DNA of 7,094 nucleotides, from contig URYX01000089.1 of the NCBI GenBank assembly GCA_900552225.1, forward strand, positions 1-7,094. The letters are read 5' to 3'. Both the position numbers and the translations under genes were made by a program. This DNA is from an uncultured Oscillospiraceae bacterium. GTDB lineage: Bacteria > Bacillota > Clostridia > Oscillospirales > Acutalibacteraceae. Each line of letters opens with the position of its first letter. Positions within the stretch are counted from its first letter, which is position 1. A model generated the notes under the pieces. That model made no database searches and had not been told where the DNA came from. It saw nothing but the letters and a program-made list of their open reading frames with translations. Below are positions 1 through 6,398 of the stretch, in pieces.

Positions 1-3000
1 GGTAAAGAGGTTGTGCTGCAGGTTCTCCTTGTCCGCTTCCTCCTCGATGACGAGGGAATGACTGGCAAGTGTCGGAAAAAAGCCGGCGTTGTAGCCGTCA
101 TAGAGCTGATGGAACGGGTCGCCCGCTTTCGGGTAAAAGGTACGCGTGTTGCCCTGATAGGCGAATCCGGCGGAATCGTCCGCAATGGTGCGGTGGAACC
201 GCCCGTCCTCTGTCAGATAGACGTAGGTGCGGGTTTCGCCGTTGACCGCGACGGTATAAGCGGCGTTGTTTTGCGGATTGTTTTCCGCCGCCTCCTGCAG
301 GGCTGCCTGCCAGGCCGCGTCGCCCTCGCCGGTCAGCAGGACGAAGTGAATGCGGTAGGGCTGTGCCGTAAAGGAGCCCCAGTCCGCGAACACATTCATC
401 TCGCGTGTTACCGGCATATCCAGTGGGGTATAGGCACTTTTTTCATCGTTTTTCATAAAGAACCATCCGCCGAAGATATAGGCCGTATCCGGCGGATTGT
501 TCACCGTGTCCAGTACATTGCCGTGCGGTACCGCGTGGGTCTGCAGCAGACCGGAGGTGTCACCGGTCTTCAGATAGCTCTGCATGGCGTTGTAGCTTTT
601 GAAAAAGCGGACGGTGTGTTTTTTCGGTACCCACTTGGCATAGAGCGCCACGGCTTCCGCCGGCATGGTCGTGCCGGGCGTATACTCGCTGCCCTCATAG
701 CATTCGGGGCTGTAGTACCATCCGGCAAACTCATAGGCGTTTTTCTCCAGGGTGGAGGGCTCGTCGGGAATGCCGGGGAGAAGGTCATCCATGGCTTCCC
801 GATAAGGCACGGAGGTGCTGACCAGTACACTGCTGTAGTTGTGCACCGTCAGCGCATAGCTCTGCCGGGTATAATAAAATCGTCCGGTAAAGGAGAGACG
901 TCCGTCCTCCAGCGGGTCATTGACAATCTGTTCTCTCATGTCGGACTTTATGAGAAAGCCGGGGAGCGGAGGCTGAGTCTGATGGGTGATGCCGGGCCTG
1001 CCGTAGCTGTCCGTTTCCGCATTGTCGTCGTTGGCGTAGACGGTGTTGTACAGCCTGTAGACCGTGCCGTTGTAGGTGCGGTAGACAGTGTCGGGATCAT
1101 CCGCCGTTTCTCCGGGCAGCAGCGGGACATACAGCTCATAAATCCACTGCCGCGGCACGCTCCACCGAATGTCGGCTCCGTTGTCAAAGAAGGCCAGAAA
1201 ATTCAGCGTGGAGGCGTCGCCGTATTCCTCGATGTATTTGGTGCTGTACAGCAGAGTGTCATTCAGAACGGGATAGTAGCATTTGATGGTGGAATTGGAA
1301 TTTTCCTCGTTGTACTGAATGTTGTATTCGCCGTTCCACCCGGCAAAATAGGCGAAATTTCCCCAACCCTCCTTGCCGTTTACCGTCAGATATTGGTCGG
1401 CCTGATTTTTGGTGTGGACTTCTGCCACCCGGACCCTGTCGAATGCTTCGCTCGGCCACAGCTCGGTCAGATCCGCGCCATAGGGCGCGGTAAATTCAAA
1501 ATAGTAGAAGCGGTCGCCGTATTTTGTATAGCTGCCGTCCTCCGGGTAGGTTCCCCTGGTGTAGGAGGCATCCCCTGCTGCCTTCGGCTCGGGCAACTCC
1601 GCAACCTTGCCCCACTGATTCCAGGGAACGTTGTAAAGCAGACTCTCGATGTCGTAGCTGGACGGACGCGGGTGCTGATTGGTGTCGCGGTTCCCGAAGT
1701 GATAGGTGCTGCCGCCTACCACCTGATAAGAGATTTCCGTGCGGTTGTCATTCGGATCCTTGTTCCGGTTTTCTGCCGGGTTGTATTCCTTGGCGTAGTA
1801 GAAGCGCAGGGTATATTCCCGTCGGTCATAGCGGACATTGACGACGGTGGAGCCGTCGCCGTTGACCAGAATATCCCGGTCGGTGTTTTCCGCGTCATAG
1901 ACAAAATGGCGGAAGTTCTGCGGATAGCAGCTGTCCGTATGCGGTGTATGGGAGCTGCCGCAAATGACAGTATCGGCCTTCAGATCGTCGGAACCGGATA
2001 CCCGGGTGCCGGATTGGGCCGATTTTGTGACATGCCCGATATAATCATAGGTAACGTCGTCGGTCTCCCGGAGCCAGTATACAACGGTATAGGTAGTGTT
2101 GACTGTGCTCCACAGCGCGCGGTAGGTCTGATTCTCCGAGGGCACGGTGCCCGGGAGCGCCTGAGCGGAGTCGCTGTAGCCCGTGTCCGTCAGCCGCTCC
2201 CAGCCGTCAAAGACATAGCCGTGCCGCGTCGGCTCGTTGACGACAAACGGAGCCCCGTAGCGGGCATAAATCGGATCGACGCCGTATCCGCCCGCCATGT
2301 CGAATTTCAGCAGGTAATAGTTGCGGTCATAGTAGCATTCAAAGACCGTGGAGCCGTCGGCCGCCACAGCCTCCGGGTGGTGATACAGCTTGGTAAAGCC
2401 GTCGGTGTACATGGGATTTTCCGCCGCCAGCATGTCGTCCGAGATAATGGTGCCTGTCTTGGCATAGCCGGTCTGATAGAGAGCGGCGTTTTCGGTGTAC
2501 ATGTCGTCGTGAATATTCTGGAAGAAATAACGGACGGCATAGGGCACATTGATGGCCTTGTAGTAGACGTTGACCGTATAGGAGGGTTCGCTGTAGGTAT
2601 CGGGAATGTCGAGAACAATCTGATCTGCGCGGTCCGGGGTAACCGGCTGCCCCTGCTCGGGCATCCCCAAAGAAGGGTTGGAGGCATCGTAATAGGGGGC
2701 ATAGCCGAGGTGGGTCGGAGAAATGACCGTGTTGGAATAGGCAGTATGATACTGAATCTGTGCCGTAAAATCGGAATAGATCGGAAGACCGCTGACGGCA
2801 TCCAGATAGCGGATCGTTACCTGAACGTATTCCGGATGCGCGTCGTCTGTGATGCTGCCCGGGAGCGCTGCGCTCTCCGTCTGCAGAGCCGCCGGGGCCG
2901 CATAGGAGGCCAGGGCCCCCGGAACAACATAGGATACCGTGATGCAGCAGGGCTCGCTGACGGCGGATTGGCTGCCGCGTGTGACACGGCAGCGTACATA

Positions 3001-3378
3001 GACACTGCCGGAGGCATCCAGCAGCGAGGCCAGCAGGGCGTAGGAGACACTCAGCTCCTGCTGTGTGCCGTCGTAGATGTTGACCCACAGCTCGGAGGAA
3101 ACATCCGCGAGGATCTGCCACTGATACTGTACGCTGTCCGCATTGGCCTCTGCGGTCAGTACGGTGCGGTCATATTGGGGCAGCGTCAGGGAGGATACCG
3201 GCTGTCCGTCATGCGCGATGCGCACCCACAGCTCGGAGTCGGCCGTGACCGCCGTCAGCGAGCCGGACAGCAGCGCCACCCCGAGAGACAGGCAGAGCAG
3301 CAGACAGAGCAGCCGCTGCGGTCGAAGCCGGGAGGCGCGTCCTGCGGCATGTCTGCGGCGGTAATGCTTTCCTTTCAT
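1..3378 (-). CDS. Giant secreted surface protein with InlB-type B-repeats (3' end outside window)
   Basis: The frame is open from the ATG at 3378 to the window edge, giving 1126 residues with no stop. Residues 1-46 form a signal peptide: a long Arg-rich n-region, a hydrophobic core near 23-41, then AVTA before Asp47. An Ig-like, Tyr/Trp-containing region follows to about 165. A MucBP-like strand pair starts near 184 (VTIRYLDAVSGLPI). Three Listeria-Bacteroides (InlB B) type repeats lie near 354-424, 841-918 and 921-1001, each ending in a GW...W pattern such as LYAKW. A C-x10-C segment with two His lies at 473-485. No catalytic motif is visible, so the likely role is an extracellular adhesin, scaffold or fibre tip. 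The gene starts 51 bp after the upstream subunit gene and is probably co-transcribed with it. The start is supported by the signal peptide and an AAAGGA about 11-12 nt upstream, a rather long spacing. A wall or membrane anchor would be in the missing C-terminus. The gene call is firm; the function is inferred. Confidence 0.93.
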   Translation of the reverse strand, partial: MKGKHYRRRHAAGRASRLRPQRLLCLLLCLSLGVALLSGSLTAVTADSELWVRIAHDGQPVSSLTLPQYDRTVLTAEANADSVQYQWQILADVSSELWVNIYDGTQQELSVSYALLASLLDASGSVYVRCRVTRGSQSAVSEPCCITVSYVVPGALASYAAPAALQTESAALPGSITDDAHPEYVQVTIRYLDAVSGLPIYSDFTAQIQYHTAYSNTVISPTHLGYAPYYDASNPSLGMPEQGQPVTPDRADQIVLDIPDTYSEPSYTVNVYYKAINVPYAVRYFFQNIHDDMYTENAALYQTGYAKTGTIISDDMLAAENPMYTDGFTKLYHHPEAVAADGSTVFECYYDRNYYLLKFDMAGGYGVDPIYARYGAPFVVNEPTRHGYVFDGWERLTDTGYSDSAQALPGTVPSENQTYRALWSTVNTTYTVVYWLRETDDVTYDYIGHVTKSAQSGTRVSGSDDLKADTVICGSSHTPHTDSCYPQNFRHFVYDAENTDRDILVNGDGSTVVNVRYDRREYTLRFYYAKEYNPAENRNKDPNDNRTEISYQVVGGSTYHFGNRDTNQHPRPSSYDIESLLYNVPWNQWGKVAELPEPKAAGDASYTRGTYPEDGSYTKYGDRFYYFEFTAPYGADLTELWPSEAFDRVRVAEVHTKNQADQYLTVNGKEGWGNFAYFAGWNGEYNIQYNEENSNSTIKCYYPVLNDTLLYSTKYIEEYGDASTLNFLAFFDNGADIRWSVPRQWIYELYVPLLPGETADDPDTVYRTYNGTVYRLYNTVYANDDNAETDSYGRPGITHQTQPPLPGFLIKSDMREQIVNDPLEDGRLSFTGRFYYTRQSYALTVHNYSSVLVSTSVPYREAMDDLLPGIPDEPSTLEKNAYEFAGWYYSPECYEGSEYTPGTTMPAEAVALYAKWVPKKHTVRFFKSYNAMQSYLKTGDTSGLLQTHAVPHGNVLDTVNNPPDTAYIFGGWFFMKNDEKSAYTPLDMPVTREMNVFADWGSFTAQPYRIHFVLLTGEGDAAWQAALQEAAENNPQNNAAYTVAVNGETRTYVYLTEDGRFHRTIADDSAGFAYQGNTRTFYPKAGDPFHQLYDGYNAGFFPTLASHSLVIEEEADKENLQHNLFT
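376..618 (-). other. Degenerate InlB B-repeat-like domain 3 of the giant protein
   Basis: Residues about 921-1001 directly follow repeat 2. They start HTVRFFKSY, contain YIFGGWFFMKNDE, and end MPVTREMNVFADW. The unit is longer than usual and lacks the FDxxGG segment, so it is a diverged member of the same repeat type. Confidence 0.65.
625..858 (-). other. InlB B-repeat-like domain 2 of the giant protein
   Basis: Residues about 841-918 begin YALTVHNYSS, contain EKNAYEFAGWYYSPEC, and close with MPAEAVALYAKWVPK. This is a close match to the family pattern of FxGWYxD followed by MPAxxxxLYAKW. Confidence 0.85.
2107..2319 (-). other. InlB B-repeat-like domain 1 of the giant protein
   Basis: Residues about 354-424 of the giant protein follow the Listeria-Bacteroides repeat pattern. 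A hydrophobic strand leads into KFDMAGG, then PTRHGYVFDGWE, and the unit ends YRALW. This beta-grasp-like unit is common in adhesins and large surface proteins of Firmicutes. Assignment is by eye. Confidence 0.8.
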
Positions 3379-3390
3379 ACGGAGAACCGT

Positions 3391-3397
3391 CCTTTCC
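3391..3397 (-). promoter_or_regulatory. Ribosome binding site of the giant surface protein gene
   Basis: On the minus strand a GGAAAGG-type purine run lies about 12 nt upstream of the ATG at 3378. It is weaker and further from the start than the other sites in this operon, which may mean lower translation of this large product. Confidence 0.5.
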
Positions 3398-3429
3398 CGG
3401 AATAGTCCGAAATTCGAGAGACGTGCGGG

Positions 3430-4089
3430 CTACTGGCGGCTGACGGATTGCCACGCGGCCAACGCGTGATCCTTTGGGGTGTACCCTTCGGGCAGATAAG
3501 CGCCGAAGCCGTCATACTGTACGGCATAAGCGGTAAAGTGCAGTGAAAAGTCGGACGGCAGCGCGGCAATCTGGGAATTCCGGAGCTCCGGAGAAACCGT
3601 AATGCGGCCGCCGTCGGCCACAATGGCCTTGCGAAGCGGGGTGTTCGGAGGCAGCACGGCATAGTAGACGGCGCTGTCCCCACTGTCGGTCAGATAGCTC
3701 CAACCGTCCTCTACATTCCATACGAGCCATTCCTTGGCACCGTTTCCGTAGGAAAACCGGTGCTGTGAGGCATCGCGTGTCCAGCCTGCGGTCCCGACCT
3801 GCAGAAATACGTAGCAGGCCGCTTCGCTGCCGTCAAACTGTACGGTGGCCTGCTGGGTGATGTCCGCTCCCGGGGCAATCAGCCATTGCCCGTTCTCGGT
3901 GACGCTTCCGGCCTCCTCGATCTGCAGTGCTCCGAAGCGGACAACCCGTGCCGCATCGCCGCCGGAAACGGTGCGGACATACCGGGCCATGGTGACGCCG
4001 GACAGCAACAGAGCGGCGACCAGCAGATAGAGTGCACAGAGAGGCAGGGATACCGGCAGCCGGTGCTTTACAGAAGCGTTTTGTCGCAT
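3430..4089 (-). CDS. SipW-dependent secreted protein, TasA/camelysin-like subunit (minor type)
   Basis: This 219-residue protein carries a SipW-type signal peptide: basic n-region, hydrophobic core about 12-30, then GVTMA|RYV with predicted cleavage after Ala35. The cleavage region is followed by ARVVRFGAL, which resembles ARVAKFGV in the larger secreted subunit of this operon. An IAPG turn at 71-74 starts the beta-sandwich core, as in that subunit and the anchored one. Near the C-terminus is FTAYAVQYDGF, a motif I associate with clostridial SipW-cognate proteins. The WxWxFE...DTxLGN signature of the other two subunits is absent, so this is a separate subclass. The ATG at 4089 has AGAGGGA 7 nt upstream. 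It overlaps the signal peptidase gene by 22 bp, suggesting coupling, so that peptidase is probably its processing enzyme. The protein lacks an anchor. It may cap the fibre, adapt it to the giant protein, or form its own assembly (inferred). Confidence 0.93.
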   Translation of the reverse strand: MRQNASVKHRLPVSLPLCALYLLVAALLLSGVTMARYVRTVSGGDAARVVRFGALQIEEAGSVTENGQWLIAPGADITQQATVQFDGSEAACYVFLQVGTAGWTRDASQHRFSYGNGAKEWLVWNVEDGWSYLTDSGDSAVYYAVLPPNTPLRKAIVADGGRITVSPELRNSQIAALPSDFSLHFTAYAVQYDGFGAYLPEGYTPKDHALAAWQSVSRQ

Positions 4090-4619
4090 ACGGATTTCCC
4101 TCTTTCGAGACGGAGTCTCCGGATCAGTGTCGGAGACTCTATCAGCAAAACGGTGGTAAGCAGCAGGCAGAGCAGCCCGGCGGGGGAGGATACGAACCGG
4201 ATCACGGCGCCGATGTGCGGAATTACCCAGACCACCCTGCCGATGACGTCCCCTTCCGTGACCGCTGCTCCGGGATCGTCGGTGTTGTTGGCATCTCCGC
4301 GGGTGCGGTAGCCTCCCGGCTCCAACGCCACGATGCGGTGGGTGACCGTTGCGGCTCCGCTCTGAAAGGTGATGACGTCTCCGACCGCGTAGGAGAGCTG
4401 CTGCTTGGTGACGATCAGATCGTCCGGCTCGATAGTGCCGGACATGCTGCCGGTCAGCACGACGGCGCTCTGGTAGCCGAACAGCGTTGGATTGCTGACG
4501 CCGAAGGCCTTCTTGGCCAGCAGAACGTAGAGATTCAGACAGAGAATACAGGCGAGCAGAGCCGACAGCAGAAGCTGCAGCCCATAGGCTGCGCGGCCCA
4601 GAACACGTTTCAGACGCAT
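4068..4619 (-). CDS. sipW: Signal peptidase I, SipW type (S26B), second copy
   Basis: This 183-residue membrane protease is expected to cut signal peptides of the neighbouring TasA-like proteins on the outer face of the membrane. It has an N-terminal membrane helix at about 14-35, then the catalytic serine in TGSMSG (Ser58). The S26B histidine, which replaces the lysine of classical bacterial enzymes, lies in VTHRIV (His94). A third-residue candidate is Asp109 of GDANN or Asp114/115 just after. IPHIG precedes a second helix at about 148-164. The length is normal for SipW. A strong AAGGAGGAAA lies 8 nt upstream of the ATG and inside the end of the upstream gene. The start overlaps that gene by 10 bp and the stop lies inside the downstream subunit gene, so three genes are translationally chained. 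Family assignment is firm; the specific substrates are inferred from position. Confidence 0.95.
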   Translation of the reverse strand: MRLKRVLGRAAYGLQLLLSALLACILCLNLYVLLAKKAFGVSNPTLFGYQSAVVLTGSMSGTIEPDDLIVTKQQLSYAVGDVITFQSGAATVTHRIVALEPGGYRTRGDANNTDDPGAAVTEGDVIGRVVWVIPHIGAVIRFVSSPAGLLCLLLTTVLLIESPTLIRRLRLERGKSVCDKTLL

Positions 4620-5383
4620 GGCGCTTTCCTCCTTTTGCCGAGCAGCAGCAACAGCAGCAGGACGGTGCTGACGGCAATCAGTCCGAGGAGGGGAACGAGT
4701 GAGGCGGAATCGCCCGTGTCCGGAGAGGGAGGCACTGTCTGTCCGTCATCCTGAATGACGATGTACAGCCCGACCGTGACCTCATCGGGGGTCTGATCAG
4801 CCGCCAGATTTCCGAGATAGGTATCGATCCTGTCCTGCAGCTCGGTGTTGTCGGTATCCTCGAAATTCCAAAGCCATTCCAGCCGGAAATCGGCAATCTG
4901 TCCGCCCCCCAGAGAGCCGGTAACGGCCCGTACTACGGAGGAGGACTCCACTCCGGGAGGCAGCGTGAAGCGGTCGGTATCGGCAAAGCCTTCGCCGGAC
5001 ATGGCCGACTGCACCGGAAGCTGCTCCGAGGAGCGGACGGTATAGAGCACGGCCGTATAGGTGACAGTGCGTCCGGCCTCATTTTTGAGACGGATACGGC
5101 TGTCCTTGGCGGTGCCGGGTGCCAGCACCCGGTCGCCGTTCTCTGCACTTACGTGGGAATAGGCAGTGTCAAACAGACTCAGCACGGCACTTCCGTTCGC
5201 TACGGTCGGCGTCTGTGAATCCCAGACAAGGCGGCCGGGCGTATAGGTCAGAATATGATCCTGACTCTGCCCGCTGCCGGCATAGGTCAGCTGGAGCACG
5301 GACGGCAGCAGCAGCATTTCCAGCAAAAACAAAATCAGCAGCACCGGCAGAATCCAGCTGCGTGCGGTGTGTACCGCTTTCAT
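4610..5383 (-). CDS. Anchored TasA-like subunit with SPDTG sorting-like tail
   Basis: This 257-residue envelope protein has a signal peptide: basic residues, a strongly hydrophobic core at about 11-32, and probable cleavage after LTYA (Ala35). The core parallels the secreted subunit encoded just upstream: VANGS near 61, LAPGT at 87-91, then WLWNFE at 170-175 and DTYLGNLAA at 187-195. Unlike that subunit it continues into a proline-rich linker, SPDTG at 220-224, a hydrophobic helix at about 229-248 and GKRRK. That is the layout of a cell-wall sorting signal, with S-P-x-T-G in place of LPXTG. Sortases accepting S/P-PxTG are known in Clostridioides difficile. No sortase gene is in the window, so wall linkage is inferred; it could simply stay in the membrane. 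The chosen ATG has AAAGGGGGA 7 nt upstream. An in-frame ATG at 5539 would add a hairpin-derived, non-protein-like N-terminus and hide the signal peptide. Likely role: basal anchor of the fibre. Confidence 0.93.
   Translation of the reverse strand: MKAVHTARSWILPVLLILFLLEMLLLPSVLQLTYAGSGQSQDHILTYTPGRLVWDSQTPTVANGSAVLSLFDTAYSHVSAENGDRVLAPGTAKDSRIRLKNEAGRTVTYTAVLYTVRSSEQLPVQSAMSGEGFADTDRFTLPPGVESSSVVRAVTGSLGGGQIADFRLEWLWNFEDTDNTELQDRIDTYLGNLAADQTPDEVTVGLYIVIQDDGQTVPPSPDTGDSASLVPLLGLIAVSTVLLLLLLLGKRRKAPCV
4625..4636 (-). promoter_or_regulatory. Ribosome binding site inside the anchored-subunit gene
   Basis: The minus strand reads AAAAGGAGGAAA here, 8 nt before the ATG at 4619 and within the last codons of the upstream gene. 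It fixes the start of the second signal peptidase and shows independent initiation in the 10-bp overlap. Confidence 0.85.
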
Positions 5384-5390
5384 CCGAGAC

Positions 5391-5400
5391 TCCCCCTTTC
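5391..5400 (-). promoter_or_regulatory. Ribosome binding site deciding the start of the anchored subunit
   Basis: The minus strand reads GAAAGGGGGA, 7 nt before the ATG at 5383. It supports this start over the upstream in-frame ATG at 5539, which has no comparable site. Confidence 0.8.
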
Positions 5401-5411
5401 TGATAATCCAA

Positions 5412-5458
5412 CGGCTCACTCCGGAGCTCTGTCCGAGACAGGACTCCGGACTAAGCCG
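5412..5458 (-). repeat. Long inverted repeat (hairpin) in the subunit leader
   Basis: TCCGGAG/CTCCGGA arms (5420-5426 with 5444-5450) form a perfect 7-bp stem. Inside it, CTGTC/GACAG pairs around a 3-nt loop. Outside it, a further 5-bp stem (CGGCT with AGCCG, 5412-5416 with 5454-5458) closes across a 3x3 internal loop. In RNA this would be a stable hairpin ending about 29 nt before the start codon. Confidence 0.75.
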
Positions 5459-5470
5459 GAATGGGGCATA

Positions 5471-5520
5471 CCGGGGACGTCGCCCCCGCCCGCCACATGG
5501 CGGAGGGGACGTCCGTTCGG
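5471..5520 (-). repeat. GC-rich imperfect inverted repeat, REP-like
   Basis: GGACGTC (5475-5481) pairs with GACGTCC (5508-5514). CGCC (5491-5494) pairs with GGCG (5499-5502) around a 4-nt loop, and C-runs face G-runs between them. CCG and CGG at the outer ends can extend the stem. It starts about 23 bp after the upstream stop codon. The shape resembles dispersed palindromic elements found after bacterial genes, but copy number cannot be seen here. Confidence 0.6.
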
Positions 5521-5542
5521 TAATGCATCCATAGATCAATTG

Positions 5543-6265
5543 TCAATCCACCTGAGTAACGGTCGCGCTCACCTGGATGGAGAAGACAGCAGCATGGCCC
5601 TCCGCTGCCTGGTTTCCGAGGTGGGTGTCCTTCGCGTTGTTTTGCGTCTTGACCTCGTCGCTGTTCTCATCGCCTCCGTACTCAAACGGCCAGGACCAGG
5701 AGATGGAGAGTCCGCTGTCGGCCTCTATGGAGGCAAGGTCGGTATTCGGCGCATAGATCTTGTTGTGCTGGGCAATTTCCTGGTTGATGGCATCGATGAA
5801 CAGCTGGGCGCTCTTATAGGAGTGACCGTCCACCACCACTCCGTTGATCTTGACGCTCAGCGGGCAGTAGAAGCTGCCGGCCGCATCCTGCCAATTGTCC
5901 AGGGTAATATTGCCCACGGCGCTGTAGGTCACTTGCACGGCTACCTCCGGCTTGCCGGACAGCGTAAAGCTGACGGCATCGCCTTTGGTGCCGGGCGCCA
6001 CCAGCTTGTCCGTGCCGTTATAGGCAACTACGGAATTGGCAATGGCTGCCACGCCCGTCGACAGGCCCGGAGTGTCGGACTCATATTCGCTGGCAAACAG
6101 AGAGCCGTTGGCCGTGATTGCCACGCCGAACTTGGCGACGCGGGCCGAGGCACCGGCCTGGCTGCCGACCACGTATTTGGCAAAGGTACCGCCGACGAAG
6201 CAGGAGGTCACCAGAGTGAGCACCAGCAGGAACGCGGCAATTTTCAAGGAACGAGTTTTCGCCAT
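5543..6265 (-). CDS. SipW-dependent secreted protein, TasA/camelysin-like (likely major subunit)
   Basis: This 240-residue protein has a textbook SipW-type signal peptide: MAKTRSLK, a hydrophobic core at 9-24, then GGTFA|KYV with cleavage predicted after Ala29, comparable to GGTWA|AF of Bacillus TasA. The mature region begins with a strand (ASARVAKFGV). It has the LVAPGT turn at 88-93 before an FTLSGK...VQVTYSAV strand pair, as expected for the TasA fold. The C-terminal part contains WSWPFE (190-195), DTHLGN (213-218) and a final beta strand ending TQVD. There is no anchor or sorting tail, so it is a free secreted subunit. Its own strong ribosome binding site and isolated position suggest the highest expression in the set, hence the likely main fibre component. 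The upstream signal peptidase is its probable processing enzyme. A Cys at 22 in VTSC gives a lipobox-like alternative. Family assignment is confident; the fibre role is inferred. Confidence 0.95.
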   Translation of the reverse strand: MAKTRSLKIAAFLLVLTLVTSCFVGGTFAKYVVGSQAGASARVAKFGVAITANGSLFASEYESDTPGLSTGVAAIANSVVAYNGTDKLVAPGTKGDAVSFTLSGKPEVAVQVTYSAVGNITLDNWQDAAGSFYCPLSVKINGVVVDGHSYKSAQLFIDAINQEIAQHNKIYAPNTDLASIEADSGLSISWSWPFEYGGDENSDEVKTQNNAKDTHLGNQAAEGHAAVFSIQVSATVTQVD

Positions 6266-6270
6266 AAGAA

Positions 6271-6280
6271 TTTCCCCCTT
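6271..6280 (-). promoter_or_regulatory. Ribosome binding site of the major secreted subunit
   Basis: The minus strand reads AAGGGGGAAA, about 8 nt before the ATG at 6265, preceded by an AT-rich stretch (about 6281-6308). This fixes the start directly ahead of the signal peptide. Confidence 0.75.
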
Positions 6281-6331
6281 ATGAATGAAGTAGAAAAATA
6301 GAAATATATGCCGGGAGGCAGTCCCTTCCGG

Positions 6332-6345
6332 AGTGATATATCACT
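6332..6345. repeat. 14-bp perfect palindrome AGTGATATATCACT
   Basis: The sequence equals its own reverse complement. Skipping one mismatched base on each side, CCG and CGG flanks extend the symmetry to 22 bp (6328-6349). It lies 67-80 bp upstream of the subunit start codon. It could be an operator for a dimeric regulator or the core of a small dispersed palindromic element. Confidence 0.65.
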
Positions 6346-6398
6346 GCGGCGGCGGAATGTGGCTTCCGCTGCGGGGCAGAGGATATCCGAACGGTGTG

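Larger units (their letters stand above)
5384..5542 (-). other. 159-bp structured spacer between the two homologous subunit genes
   Basis: There is no gene here. The spacer carries two back-to-back GC-rich hairpins (about 5412-5458 and 5471-5520) and the ribosome binding site of the anchored subunit. Neither hairpin is followed by a T-run on the transcribed strand, so they are not typical intrinsic terminators. They may stabilise or partly stop the upstream message, giving more secreted subunit than anchor (inferred). Confidence 0.7.
6266..6398 (-). other. 133-bp spacer between the first signal peptidase and its subunit
   Basis: There is no gene here. In transcription order it contains a 6-bp GCGGAA/TTCCGC hairpin (6352-6369), a 14-bp perfect palindrome (6332-6345), a weak GGGA/TCCC stem (about 6314-6327), then an AT-rich run before the ribosome binding site. 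A separate promoter for the subunit gene could sit here, but I found no convincing -35/-10 pair. No hairpin is directly followed by a clean T-run. Confidence 0.6.

Noticed and set aside
2339..3121. Minus-strand frame of 260 codons within the giant gene
   Set aside because: It is an out-of-frame shadow rich in R, G, H and C with no recognisable motif; the in-phase frame encodes the repeat protein.
13..3405. Plus-strand frame of 1130 codons
   Set aside because: It has no signal peptide, domain or sensible composition (runs of V, G, I, R). It mirrors the codon-aligned minus-strand gene, which has a signal peptide and recognisable repeats.
4090..4677. N-terminal extension of the second secreted subunit upstream to 4677
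   Set aside because: The extension runs through the signal peptidase gene in another frame, has low-complexity content, and would bury the signal peptide. The ATG at 4089 has a good binding site.
5384..5539. Upstream in-frame ATG for the anchored subunit
   Set aside because: The extra residues come from the hairpin spacer and would displace the signal peptide; the ATG at 5383 has a clear AAAGGGGGA.
5255..6301. Plus-strand frame of 348 codons
   Set aside because: It lies antisense to the secreted and anchored subunit genes and crosses the structured spacer; no protein-like features.
6314..6327. Possible intrinsic terminator after the first signal peptidase
   Set aside because: The GGGA/TCCC stem is only 4 bp and the T-rich stretch that follows is interrupted, so termination cannot be supported.
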